Below the pieces are notes generated by a model. That model did no database searches. It saw only the letters and a program-made list of their open reading frames with translations, and was not told where the DNA came from. A stretch of DNA of 64,000 nucleotides from NCBI GenBank assembly GCA_030685235.1, contig MU839249.1, positions 19,651 through 83,650 on the forward strand, written 5' to 3'. Positions 23,201 to 35,900 of the stretch are shown one piece after another (the stretch's first letter is position 1; every line of letters starts with the position of its first letter). The position numbers were made by a program, and so were the translations under genes. This DNA is from Copromyces sp. CBS 386.78 (Eukaryota > Ascomycota > Sordariomycetes > Sordariales > Sordariaceae).

Positions 23201-25918
23201 TCAGTTCTTTCCCATCAACCAGTTCATTGGGTTCACTCAATCGCTCCTTCCACTTCCTTTAGTGGAAAGGCTGAACTGCGGTTCGCTCGAGCGATATGCA
23301 CCTCATTGAAGAAAGCGTCCGAGCAGCGGAACCGAGGAAGGTCCTTCTTTCCCCTGAATCGTCATATGTATCTCGTCTGTACCTTCCGTCCGTCATCTAA
23401 TCTTGTCCGTGCTTCCGCCGCAGATGCACAAACTACTTTGAATGAAAACGCGGGGGCTGCAGGAGCACATGAGGTAAGCAAAGCTTGAAGCTGCCTGCCC
23501 CGAGTTTTCTCTCCGAGGTTCAACCTCTCCAGTATCGAGCTTTCCTCAAGCAACGTCCATTCAATCCGTCTCGCGTCCCTACGAGGTTTGTTACCCACCT
23601 AGAGGTACCTACCCAAATGAATGGAATACGTCTTCATGGGTGCTTTGTATACACAACCTTACTTATCCTTCAATATTCTCAAATCTCTCGACACTGGCGT
23701 CACAATTCGCACAATCGCAAAGTGTCGATGGCGACATTGAAGAAACGCAACCACACATGGTTCAGTTGTGTGTGCAGTTCAATGATATTTTGCATACTCT
23801 CTTTTCTTTTCCTACTCGTTGGATTGGCCTGAAAACGGCTGAAGAAAAGTTAAAAATACGTACCTTGCCATCCACTAAACAACCGCGTTGGTTGGTTCGG
23901 GATCCTTTCTTCCATGTGGTCACTACCACAAAACAGGAAGCCAGGGATCACCATTTACTCTGAGCTCGCCTGCCTTGCCATTGGCATTCTCGCATTTAGG
24001 TAGGATCGGTACAAGCTTCAGTCGAGCAAGTGCAAGTACAAACAGACCACCTTCCTTCAGACTCGATCAGTTCTTGCCTTGCGGAGCTGAACCCATCCCG
24101 TAATCTTAGTCGGCCTTTCGTTATCAGATCAACCACTATCACTCAATATTCACAATGAGCCGTCGCCAACCAGCTGGACTGGCTGTGCTGAGTTACCAAG
24201 CGCACATTGTGCGGTAGCGAGTAGAACCATGTAAGTGACCAGGTTACTTCGTGCCTAGCTGAAAGCTCGACACCAACTGGCAACTCAGAAAGCAGGAATG
24301 ACGACACTATTCAACTATCGCGAAGCTAAAATACATCACGGGCTAGAGTTAAAACGCGGCTGTTTGGTTTTGAATGCTTATTCGAGAGTGTCTACTTATC
24401 CCTTTTTGGGACATCAGGCCTGTCAGCTTACCAAAACAGGCCAGACCCGTCTCGCCTCGACTCATAGCAAATCAGCTCGGCGACAACATCGACAAACCGC
24501 CTCAGAGCTTGCAGTAGATCGTCGGCCGGGGTCGCTATCGTGAACCGTGCCATGATCGGCCCGGGCAGCATGGCGGGCATACCCATAAAAGATATGATAC
24601 AGGTCGGGGTTGCGGTACGGATCGGGACAATGATCACCAATACATCTATTCTATATCAAGTGTGGCTGAGAGCCCCATGTGTAAACTTCACAGTGTATCC
24701 CATACACTCATATCACTACGGATACGGATGCACATGTTGGGTGAGCTTTGCACTGAACCTTTCGCCAGGACGACACGAGACAAGCGCTATAGTGTAGACG
24801 CCCCAAGACCTCATTCCTTGACCACGTTGGTTGGCTGCCGACGCCAGGCGATCAAGTTAGAACTCAATCGGTGTCTTCACCGCTTCCGGTTTCTCATTCG
24901 CCTTGTTGTTTTGTTCCTGTCACTCGGTGTCTGACATCTTATGATTATAGCACGAACTGAGGAATGTCTGAGTAGAGGGTCATCATGCTTTCGTTACTCG
25001 GGCAACGAAGCTAGATCCTTGCTTTCGGTCTTCATCGCACGTTTTCTGTCGGCTAAGGTTGCGGTGGCAGAGACAGAGTGAGACTGGTCTCACTTAGCTG
25101 TACGTCGAGCCAGAGATATTGATCTGGACTAGTCTAGGTAGGCAATGACACTCGCGTAGTAGATCGTCGATCGGGTTTCGGCTGTCTATCTGATATACAG
25201 GGGTTGACGCTCTCGGGCCAGAGTTTCGGAAGAGAAGCCTACCAATGCTTCCATGGCTCAGTGACTCTATACTTCGGCACGGTATGTTGTATATACGCCA
25301 ACTCTCATTGATAAACTAGAGAAAGGGCCTATAGAGCTGGCTGGTTATAGGCCTTTGTAGACAAAGGTATCGTATCGACTTCAATGACCTAGGCTCAACT
25401 TCTCATGATCTTGTCAGCACATTGAACGACCAGGATTGTCATTCTCAACTTTTACTGCACCACCCTTCGTCTACGTTGCAGTTCATAAACATGCTTTTCA
25501 GGTGCATATCTAAGTAGGATTTCTCGGAACTCTCAAAGGTCAAGTGACTTATCACTAACGCGGGCGCTTGTGCGGCCAGTAGCCTTTATCACAACCCACA
25601 CCACATCACATCACGATGGGTTGGAACCTCGCACATCAACCCGATATCGGGCCCGCCCGGCTTGTTTTCGTCAATGCTTGAGAATCCTCTGAGAGTAAGT
25701 GATGATGTGACTACCGACCGTTTTCCATTATTGACACTAAACTAGCACTACAGTGAATACGATGAAGAAACCAAAACGGAGGTCAAGGACACGGAGTCAA
25801 TCCTTCAAGTGTGTTCCTAGCATTGCTAAGCATCACGGAATCTGTTAGATCAGATCTGACCAGGCCGACCAACCCAGCGAAAGGAGAAACAAGGCTCAGG
25901 GTCCCAATAGTCCCTGAA

Positions 25919-25944
25919 GATCTCTCTCTCTCTCTCTCTCTCTC
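25919..25944 (+). repeat. (TC)n microsatellite
   Basis: An uninterrupted TC dinucleotide run of about 26 bases in non-coding sequence. Confidence 0.95.
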
Positions 25945-28900
25945 TTGTATAGCGAGTCTAGACCATAACCGAGTGGTTCGGATCAATCCCAGCCGTATAA
26001 CGAGCCACGCAGGTCAGGCATCAAATTACCAGAGCGCCATTGTCTTAAATAAAATAGTGTACCGACTTTACAAGTGCGCTGAATGACCGAGATGTCCTAG
26101 ACTCTTGCCTCGAAATCTGGAGCCAGGCTGGACTTACCTTACCGCCAGACCATGTGCTAGATCCAAGATAGGCGAGCTCGCGAAAATCTTTCTCGTCTCG
26201 CTCAAGATCCCCGGATGGGGCTGGAACTTGTGTTCGGCGACCATTTTGGTCTCCGTGCCCCCGCGTCTCCATGTCGTTCGTGGCTCCCCTTTCCGGCTCA
26301 TGGCTCGCCTTTTCCGGTTCTCATCTCGATAGGTACAAATACGTAGAGGCAGGGTATGCTAATATAGCCTAGGTAGAGAGGTAAGGCAGATACTCCACTG
26401 TCATCGCCATCGCCGAGAGAAATTTGTAGTGTGGCTGGAGAGAAGAGTTTGTTATTCCCGTGGGCTTGCGAGCAGCGCAGGGAGTTTTCAGGTTGTGAAA
26501 GTGGAGGTGTTCATGTGCATCCAAATGGAAAGGAGCGAGAGAAGAGGACCAAGAGGAAGAGAGCGTAGATGTCGAATTGAGGAAGGCGCAGTCCAGTTGC
26601 GGCAACCAGGGGGGCCAGAGGCAGACAGATCTTCAAAACGACGACATCATCGGGTTCACGATCCTCACCCTCACCACTTGCCCTCATTCCAACCCAATCC
26701 AATCTTAAAAACCTTCATGAACAACTCACTGCAAGCAAAAGCAAGCCTCCTAACTCCCAGCCTCCCGTCCACGTTGTTGCCCACATGCGCCCGTTATTTA
26801 TCCACTTCATGCTCGTGGCTGCCCACATTTGCCGATGCTGATCCGGGGTTCATCACTGTCACTGCCGTCCGTCAAGGCGTTAAAAGCAGGGGTTAAACGC
26901 TCCTGCTTAACGCTTAACGCCAAGCGCGGGCTCTTTCCGCTCGTTTAAATTTTTCGCTAGAGGTAAGTTGCCGATCGCCATCTAACGATACCTGCAATTT
27001 TGTGAAGAAAAAGTTGTTTGAGCCCCTTGCCCGCTGCGACCTGGCAGGTTCTGTTAATAAATGCGGAATTAACTTTGAAAAATGATGCAGATAGGTGGGG
27101 AAGGCGGTCGGCGACCTAAGACCCAAGTTCGGTGATTTGTGGGAGTGTAGTAGTAGCGGGACTTGTAAACTGGGTAAGCTGGGTTGAGATGGGTTCTCGG
27201 AATACTACTGTTACGGTGATGTTGATGTCAAATTCTTCACTTTCACATGTTGTGAGCACTTGTGAGCACTGGAAGCTTGGGATTGAAAGGATAGACTTGC
27301 TGCTACTACCTCGAGGCGAGTTGTGAGGACTGGACTCCCGACGATGAAAATTTCCGTTGGTGAATGCCGATGTCCGACGTCCAGGCACGGCGTGTTGGTG
27401 GATAGCGTAGAGAAAGGAAGTAAGAACGTGATTGTCGGAATATGATATGACCTTTGTGAATGCGACAGTGATGGCCACGTAGGTAGGATTTCCGTGAGAT
27501 GGTGAACATTTGTGGACTTTGGAGATCTGTCACACGGATGCTAAGAGGTGCTTGCGGTCATTTGATGACAGCATCTGTCCATCTCCCGCGCCGGAGAAAA
27601 GAAAACGATAGACGAGGCTTGAGCCAGATGTACTGAGAGAAAGAGCAAGTTCGATATGAATGCGCTGTCGCAATGAGAAAGGGATGATGTTTTCCAACTC
27701 CTGTTGATGTAAGCTCCCGAGTGGAAGATGAATGACAAGTCGAAAGCAGAAGTCAAGAGCAGGCAGAATGTCACAAGCAAGCAATGGAGAGATCAGATGA
27801 GGATGCAGATGATGATAGAAGTTTCAATTATAGAAGCAACCACTGATGTAGTATTGACTTCGAATGCTCGCTAACTGAAGTCTTCAAGGCAATTTATGCC
27901 TTTCCAAGTTCCAATGGGGGTATCAAAGTATTGTAAGAAAAACTGCCTGGAAATGCCCAAAGAAAAACAAAAACAAAAACAAATGGGGGTATCAATCGCT
28001 AAACAAAGGAAAGCAGAGAGGAAACTCCGAGAAAAATGCTAATGCCAAAAAGCAATCCATGTGATCATCGATAATCTTGCTTTTTTGTCTCTCCCGAACG
28101 TGGTATATCCTCCCATGATAAGTAAAAGCAAAAGTAACTTTTCGTTGTCCCGACCCGATGCGCCCTGATTGTGTGTCTTCCATGCAAATGTCGTGTCAAA
28201 GTAATTAAGAGTAAAGTTAAGAAACTCAAGACAATGAAGAAGCGAAGTGAAACCCGCTAGGGGCTGGATGCTTGATGAAAGAAAGAAAAAGATGTCGGGG
28301 TTGAGTACCACAGACTCAGTCCGACCCGACTAGACCTGCCCGTTCCTCTTCTTTGTTTGAGGCAGCCACCGGCAGGGCGCGGCGTGCTGTAAAACGTGGG
28401 AGCAGACATTGTGGCGTTGCACAGGAGAAAGGACCTGGACCAGGAACGGGAAATGAGATCGATGCATCGATCAATCATCTTCGACCATCCCTTGGCGAGT
28501 CCAGCTGCGACTTTCCTTTGTGCGAATGCTTTCGTGTTTGTGTCCTTTGGAGGCAGGCCAGGTCTTTTTGGTGGGTTTCGACTGGGTTGTGGTTGGTCGG
28601 GATGAATGATTGGAAGGCCTTGATTGTCGAGTTTGCTGTGTGTTTGTTGCACCCACCCAGTCATGTGTGACTCGATGCGCGGGCGACTGTTCGCCCTTTC
28701 CCATTGACCGTCACACTTGATCACGGTGAAAAGACCCTGAAGGTGTGAAGAGACCAAGAAAGCAGGGCAGCCACACACGGGCCGCCGGAACTTGCCATGT
28801 GAAATCCCGTCTTCTCGCACCCGAAGGGGGTGGATGTGAGCGTGAGGGGGTGTGTCTCCACCCAAGGGTCCCCGGTCCCGCGAGTCGGTCCGGAGTTGGA

Positions 28901-29193
28901 GATATGCCGCGGCATTTCAGATGGGAAAATGGAACGGCATCCGGGCCAGGCAAGTGACGTCGCGTGGTCGGTCCAGTGGATGGGATGGGATAAGATGGGA
29001 TTGCTTGATCGACTCAAGTGATGATCCCTATAGCCGCGCGCACAGGGCACTCTAGCGGTTTTTGCCGAGGCCGAGGCACAAGCCTGTGCATGATCCGCGC
29101 ATCCGCATCCGAGGATGCAGTTTTGAGCAGGGAATTTGCCCGTTACACACACGAACCCTTTTGTGTGGGGGAAGGTCTTTTTCCCGTGGGGGT

Positions 29194-29240
<47 letters not shown>
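29194..29240 (+). repeat. (GAT)n microsatellite
   Basis: A pure trinucleotide run of about 15 units, located 3' of the Ser-rich gene at 29446. It yields poly-Asp, poly-Met or poly-His in the different frames, none of which is credible coding. Confidence 0.95.
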
Positions 29241-29243
<3 letters not shown>

Positions 29244-29445
29244 TTGGTGAAAATGCCCATGATGCTGATGCTGATGCGTTGCAGAAAAAGAAATAGAAGC
29301 GGGCAAAAAGCCAAAAACGGGGTACTATACAAGTTATAGTTAGCACGGATGAATGCCAAATGGAGGCATTACCAAACCAGCGTAAGCTTACTCAATAAAA
29401 GCGAGGTAGCAATCGCCAACGGCACAGGCTGCATCGTGTTGCCCT

Positions 29446-29955
29446 TTACTCGGACTCGGCGATGGGAGTCATGGCGCTGAGCTTGCTCTTGGTGCTCTTC
29501 TTGGAAGAAGCCTTGCCGGCGCTGCGTTGACGCTTGGCCTGGGCCTTGCGCCTCTCCTTCTCCCTGACGAGGAGGCTGACCATCTCGCGCTGATAAGCGG
29601 CCTGCTCGCGCTGCATCTCGAGGATCTCGGCCTCAGTCATGAAAGGCGCCTTGGGAGGAGAGTGCATGGGCGAACTGCCGGTGCTGGAAATGCTGCGCAC
29701 ATCGTCGTCGAAAACATCGCCCATCAAGTCCTCATCGGAAAGGAAGGAAGTCGGGCGCTCATAACCAGACTCGGATTCGCAGAGCGAGGTGCGGCGGGGC
29801 CACGAGGGGAAAGCGCAGGAAGCATCGGCTCCGGAAGAAGAGATGTTGATGGGAGAGATATCCATCGGCCTCGAGATGCTGGAGTAAGAGCTGCCGTAGG
29901 AAGAAGATCGGCTGGAAGAAGCCGAAGAGCTGTAAGAACCGTATGAAGAGTACAT
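29446..29955 (-). CDS. Small Ser-rich protein with basic, helical C-terminus (unknown function)
   Basis: A single open frame of 169 residues. I start at the ATG at 29955 (context ACAGCAACCATGT) because the in-frame extension to 30045 is a low-complexity leader. Residues 1-35 are almost all Ser, Tyr and Gly. The middle (about 60-110) is acidic and has SP motifs (SSPMHSPPKAP) that could be phosphorylated. Residues about 113-150 (TEAEILEMQREQAAYQREMV, then KERRKAQAKRQR) look like an amphipathic helix running into a basic patch. There is no cysteine framework, signal peptide or membrane segment, and I do not recognise the family. It is the only supportable gene in about 28 kb. A (AAC)9 run lies about 0.45 kb upstream. 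Confidence 0.7.
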   Translation of the reverse strand: MYSSYGSYSSSASSSRSSSYGSSYSSISRPMDISPINISSSGADASCAFPSWPRRTSLCESESGYERPTSFLSDEDLMGDVFDDDVRSISSTGSSPMHSPPKAPFMTEAEILEMQREQAAYQREMVSLLVREKERRKAQAKRQRSAGKASSKKSTKSKLSAMTPIAESE

Positions 29956-32900
29956 GGTTGCTGTGTTGTGTTGTTGTGTCTGGGTTGAAAGTAGTAGTAG
30001 TAGTCGGTCGGTTGTCCAAGTGGATGCTTGTTGCTGATCAGTCAATGATGAGATGTGTTGATGATGTCGATATCGGATTGTTGTCGATACAAGTTGGGCT
30101 GAAGGTAACCATGAGATGGGGATGTGAGTTTCTTATATCTATCGTGGACTTGGGACGCAAAAGCAGGAAGCTGGGGAACAAGGGCAGGGGCGGGCAGAGA
30201 TATGTGTCAAGGGTACGTCCCAGGAAACAGGATGCCGTGGATACCGTGGGTACGATGGAGTACCGTGGGGCAGGTGAATTTCGTGCCCATGTCTCTCGTT
30301 TCCTGGCTTTTTCCTCCCTCCCTTGGCCGGCGGACACAGGAAAACGGAGAGCGACAGGGGGTGTGTCCAACAAGCGGAACAACAACAACAACAACAACAA
30401 CAACGGCACCCTTGCCCCCGTCAAAGTCCGCACCCCACAGGTACGTATTTTTATCTACCCCGGCAGTCCACACCAGGCCGCAATAACGGAAACGGGACCT
30501 GTAACCGCGACAGGAGAAAGACAGGGCGCGCGGAATTACGGGAAATCACTTACGGAAGCAGACAATACATTTTGGGTTACCAGTGACCAGTCAGAAAGGA
30601 TTTGCCTACCTAGACAGGGTACTTTTCCGTAGGCTGCCAAAAGAAAAGAGTCATATTGGCATCCCGCCGTGCCTTTGGTGCCTCTGCCTCCGTCTTTGGG
30701 CTCATTGCGATACCAGCGGTTTGCCTAGGCACCAGTGCTGTGCTGGGCTGTACCGGCTGTGTACAATCTCTTGACCAGCTGCCCTCTTTGGCTGGAACGC
30801 CGCGGGGCATCACTGGGGCATCAACAAGCACCAGCCTATCTCGGGCTGTTATCAGGACAAAGTCGCAAACCGCTATCAAAAGCCCAGGCCTGGGGCAGAC
30901 AGCCAATAAAAAAACGACGGGATGAGTCTGGGCGCTATGGCTGTTATGGCGCCAAACAACAAGACGGGACAAACGACAGGAAGTGACAGGACCGAACAAA
31001 GTGACAACTGACCAGTCCATCTCATGGGGCCTGGGCGTCAATCATTTTGAGTGTAAATGTGAATGTGATGGCCTTTTCTCGAATTTCCATGCCCCGGATT
31101 GGCACCCGACCGTGTTAGTCGTGTAAATCGTTGTTAGTGAACGCCCGGACCGGTTCCGTTCCATGTTCAAGTTTGTTTCCCTTCCCACCACGCGCATGGA
31201 CAATCCAGACAAACGAGACGGACGCCATGCACGCTCTGACGCTTCCACGCACGCTGCTCATGTCGCCGAGTCACTACAACTTGCGGTGTCCTCTGCCAGC
31301 GTTCCTGACCGCCTTTGCCCTCGAGCCTCCCCGACGCAACAACGCATCCCGATACGTCCGTTTCACCATGATTAGTTTGGTGTGTCCGGCCAGTGCCATA
31401 TTCAGCTTACAGTGTCCCGAGTAGCTACAGCTGCTACACCGTCGGTCATGGTGATACCGGTGGCACATTGCAGTCATTGCCAGTCACCGTCGGTGGACAA
31501 TTGGGCGACCACCATCGCTGCTCAGCCAACTGAAGGCTCTGGATGGCGCCCCATGGTGGCTGAGCACAAGAGACACCACCTACATTATAGAGCCACTCAG
31601 TGATCCACGGCCATTCATTCACTCACTCGCAATGCGCATAATAACGAACATGACAGGAGACACCTCCGAACGTTCGCTACGATTCCGCAGCCCTGGGGCG
31701 CCCTGGATCTCCCGCCTCTCTCCGCCTTCTTTAATCTCATCAAGAGATGCTATTCCTCATGGGTCATGGCGAAGCCCTGTTAGTCGGTGTCGCGCGCCCG
31801 GGCTCTTGGGAATGAAGGGATAACATGATAAACAGATGTAGTGTACGTACTGTAGAACGGAATGTACCGTTTGCGTACTAGTCGGTGAACCGTTCGCTCC
31901 CCGAAGAACCGACCAGGGCTGGCTGGTGCACAACGGGCACGAACGGAGACGAGACGGGGACGACGGGGAAGAAGAAAGACGGGCAGAGCAAGAGAAAGAC
32001 TCCATCTGGCATCAATGGGGACAAGGCCCGCGGCACCATGGCCCCCATTCCGGACTCCAGGGTGGTGAAAAAGGCCGAGACGGTCAAGGTTCTGCTTCCA
32101 GGCCTCCCCGTTCATCCCATAAAATCACCGTTCTTTTTTGCCGGCATGGGTGGTCGAGGCACCCCAGAATCCCTTCCCCGGGTCTTGTGTCCCGAGTCAC
32201 CCAAATACCGGCTGTCAGTGCCTGTTAGTTGCAAGAACCGTTCCCCGACCCGTTCTTCCTATTAACCCCCTTAAATACCTCCGTTTCTTTCGTGTGTCTC
32301 GCGTTTCGCGCGACTCCAGCGGAACGGTAGGTGGGAGACATCAGAGGTTGCTTTTAAGGAAGCGCAGCATCCAGTCCCAAAAACAACGAAAGGCACCCTC
32401 ACCGCCTGAAATGAGCAATATGTAGGGGAAAGCGTGTGGGCGGCCAGAAAAACAACTCCCGTCCGCCCACACCATATGCACACTTCCACACCACACCGTT
32501 TCTACGTTCAAGCTTGTTTTCACGGTTTTCAGGGCGTCTACCGTTGCTGTTGTACGTTAATTATACAAACCTACTTCGGCGGTGTTTAGTTAAGTTGGTT
32601 TGCTAGCATCCCTATGACTTTCCGACTTGGGGGTTAAAAAGGCAAGCAAAGCAAAAATATCCAGGTATAGCTGTCAACTTGTTAGAAAGAGAAGCAAGCA
32701 AAAAACGACTTGAACCCCATACGTGACATCTGTCCAGTACCACACAAACAAGAAAAGGCTTATTACATATCTTGCTTGTTTTGGGGTCGTGCCATTTCCC
32801 AAGTTGGGAACTTGCCCTTGCTTCTCCAGCACTCTAGGCTTCTGTCGCGTCGCTTCCGGTTGGCTACATCTGGGATCTCAATCTGATATATCGAGAAGTA

Positions 32901-35900
32901 CGCAGTAGTAGAGAAAGAGAAGCAAAGTAGTTTCGGGTACGGATGCCCTTTTACCATTTTTATACTCGCAACAAACCCTTCCCCTTGCGTATCTAGCACA
33001 TCGACAAAGAGACCTGTCGCGCGGCTGCTATGCGCGGTAAATAGTGCGGTGCTTCTTTCGTGCTCGTATGTAAACGGACGGAGATAAAACGGTTCTTGTC
33101 GTTGTTGCGTTGCTAGCTTATTAGTTAGTCCGTTGGTCCGTTGGTTGGCCTCCAGTGTAAATGAAGCCATCGTGACCACTTCACCTACCTTAGCGGTCTA
33201 GCATCCAAAACCGCAAAAAAAAAACCAAAAAAAAAAAAAAAAAACTAGAGAGGGCAAAAGACTCCACAGATAACTAGTAGATCGGAGTTTCATCTCAACA
33301 CACACCGTTTCAGAACTTGATGCACCGCCGCGCGCATCGCGCGCCCTGGGATACATCGCGAGATGGCTGGCTGGCTGGTTTAGGCTCCTGACTTTGCGGT
33401 TGGTTGCCAACAGATGCACGACCAGCGCAAATCCCGTTCTTTTCGGGCTTTTTTTTTTTTTTTTTTTTTTTTTGCCCCAGCGCGCGCGGTGCGGTGCGGT
33501 GTGCGCTTCACACCTCTTTCACGATATCTGACAATGGCACCTTTCATACCTACCGTTTCAGACAATAGTATCTTCTCGCTGTGAGCTGGCTCTACCGGTA
33601 CAACAAGAAAGGTGAGTGAGGCATTAGGCCGGCTGTGCGAATGACAACTGTTCTCCCCAACAAACTGAACCTCCAATGCACCCTCACCGTACCATCGCAT
33701 CCCGCCCGCCAGCAGGATGTCGTTGGCGTTGGCATTGGCGCGCCGCAAAGAAATGCTTTTTTCTCACCTGCTGAGCCGAGAAAAATGAGGTTATCAGCGA
33801 AACTTGAAACCTCAAATTTTGCTACCACGCTAGTTTACCCCGTACTACTGTGGCTACGGTAGTCTTGCAGCTATGTTGTCATTGTTTCAAAAGTTTGTTG
33901 TTGCCGTTTTGACTCCATCTCTGGGCAGCATCGGATACCCGCGATCCATCGTCTCCCGCACTGGACCACGCCGAGTGGAAATCTGGAGTTCAAGCAGAGC
34001 CTGCTGCAACTGAAACTCTGATGCAAAGCATTGCGCGCATCTTGTTAGTGCCCGTCGCGGCCGTTTTCGAAATCGATACGATTTGAATCGGCGTCCCGCG
34101 GTTGGCGGTTTAAGTTTTGCGGAGCTCAGCGGAGTTGCGGAGGTGGTGATGATGTTCGTCGATGCCAAGACAACACAACACACACACCGTCAGCCCAAGG
34201 GTCATCCCGCCCGCCCGTACACTACAAACGGCTCTGCTGAGAAAGGAATAGGGCCGGTCCGGGGCTGATGGAAAAGCGGGGGTTGGGGGTCGTCGTCGCT
34301 CGTCGGAGGAGGATGAGAAGACGACACGAACAATTGAACGGCAACGCTGGATGCACGAACGGTCATCCCTCCAAATGACCCTCCTGTCCGTTGGACGGTT
34401 TTGGATCACTACCGCTTCGGTCAAGAGTTTCGCGAAGTCGCGACGTCATGCTGACTCCCTACCCCGGGCCTTCACCGCGGAGAGGACCCGCCCGCCCGGC
34501 AACAGCTCCCCGTTGCCCGTTGTTTACTCTTTCGATTGGCAATTACGTCTCGGATAGCCATGCGTTGTTTGCCTTGGCACCTGTCGTTTTTCTCCTTGCT
34601 TGTTGCTTGTGATTCTCAGATCTCCTTTCTTATGGCGTAGAATTTAATCTTGGGAAGTTGGGGGATCTTCCGCGACGACTACCTGATACGGCAAGGAGTC
34701 GTAGCGAATCTTCCCTTGTCTGCGACTCTGCGTGGATTTGCTGTGCTGACATGTGAGGCTTGCTGGCGAGAGAGCTGGAGAGAGAACGTTGGATTTGCAG
34801 TTGGAGAAGCCGTTGGAGAGCATTGACAATAACGTTGATACTTGTGGAAGAAGCTTCCGGGGCCGGGGGCCGGCCAGGGGAAGAAGTCATGATGGAAACG
34901 ATGTCGATGACGACGACGACGACGATGATAATAATAAGGGTCATCTCATTGTGATAGGCCACGGACCTACCATTCCTGTCCGCCAACTCGTGAGATAGGA
35001 CGGTACAGCCCTACAACTTCAAGGAGATTGGATATCTCTTCTTGATCTCCTTGCTGGGTAGCCCTACAAGTGAGTGCTTCCTGTCGCGGTTTTTGTGTGG
35101 TGAGCAGAAACCGGGCTTGGAGATCCAATGGACGAGTTCTTCCTCACTACAGAAACACAGTGAGATGGACTGGTATCGCCAGAACACTTTGCTCGTGTGG
35201 TATTCTGTTATCTCACTATCTCACCAGCTCCCACGCTATCGCGCTCACTTATAGCCGACACCACTGTAAACCACTACGAGATATCACCACCACCTATAAA
35301 TCCCATCTCCACCGTCAGTACAATATAAGACTGGTTTGTTTGTTAGCTTGGTTCTTCGAACATAGGTCGAATAGGGGAGAAATTGAGCTCTTATTGGCCT
35401 TTTTCTAGCTTTCGTTTGAAGGCACTGATATTGTGACCAGGGTAAAAAAAGCCACAAAAGCCTCTTATGCCTCGAATACTTTTTCACTCTCTAGCTCGAA
35501 AGGTGGAACTGGGCGTTTTTTGTACCAAACTAACAAACATACCATGGCTAGATTGTAGCGACATCAAGCAGCAAAGCTGCACACAAGACATTGTCACAAC
35601 ACCGCTCATTCACACCGATCGCTACGATACACCGCATCACACACCCACACAAACACACCACATACATACACACCACATACATACACACCAAACAGTTTTA
35701 TAGGACTGGCAGGCTGTCCTTTTGGTTAGAAAACATCACAGGTGACCGATGCGATGCATCGCGCTACGATGTACGATGGATGCATCACCATCCACACCAC
35801 CCTTTCTGAGACACACACCTTCCAACACGCCCCCAACGCCAAAACGTGGAAAAAATATCGCCATCGCTCCCGCTCCATCACCACCGGTCCCGGGCGCGTT

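Larger units (their letters stand above)
19632..29445. other. 9.8-kb intergenic stretch without a supportable gene
   Basis: Base composition is normal and RIP is not evident. Open frames are short (mostly under 110 codons, at most about 200), overlap each other on both strands and resemble no family I know. The stretch holds simple repeats: (CA)16 at 20238-20270, (CT)13 at about 25919-25944, an A/C-rich run near 27962-27981 and (GAT)15 at 29194-29240. Non-coding transcripts or multi-exon genes with very short exons cannot be excluded by eye. Confidence 0.5.

Noticed and set aside
28257..28865. 202-codon minus-strand frame
   Set aside because: It overlaps other frames, has no recognisable domain or start context, and is about the length expected by chance in this composition.
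29018..29346. Frames rich in Asp, Met, His or Ile runs
   Set aside because: They are translations of the (GAT)n microsatellite. Every frame of a trinucleotide run stays open.
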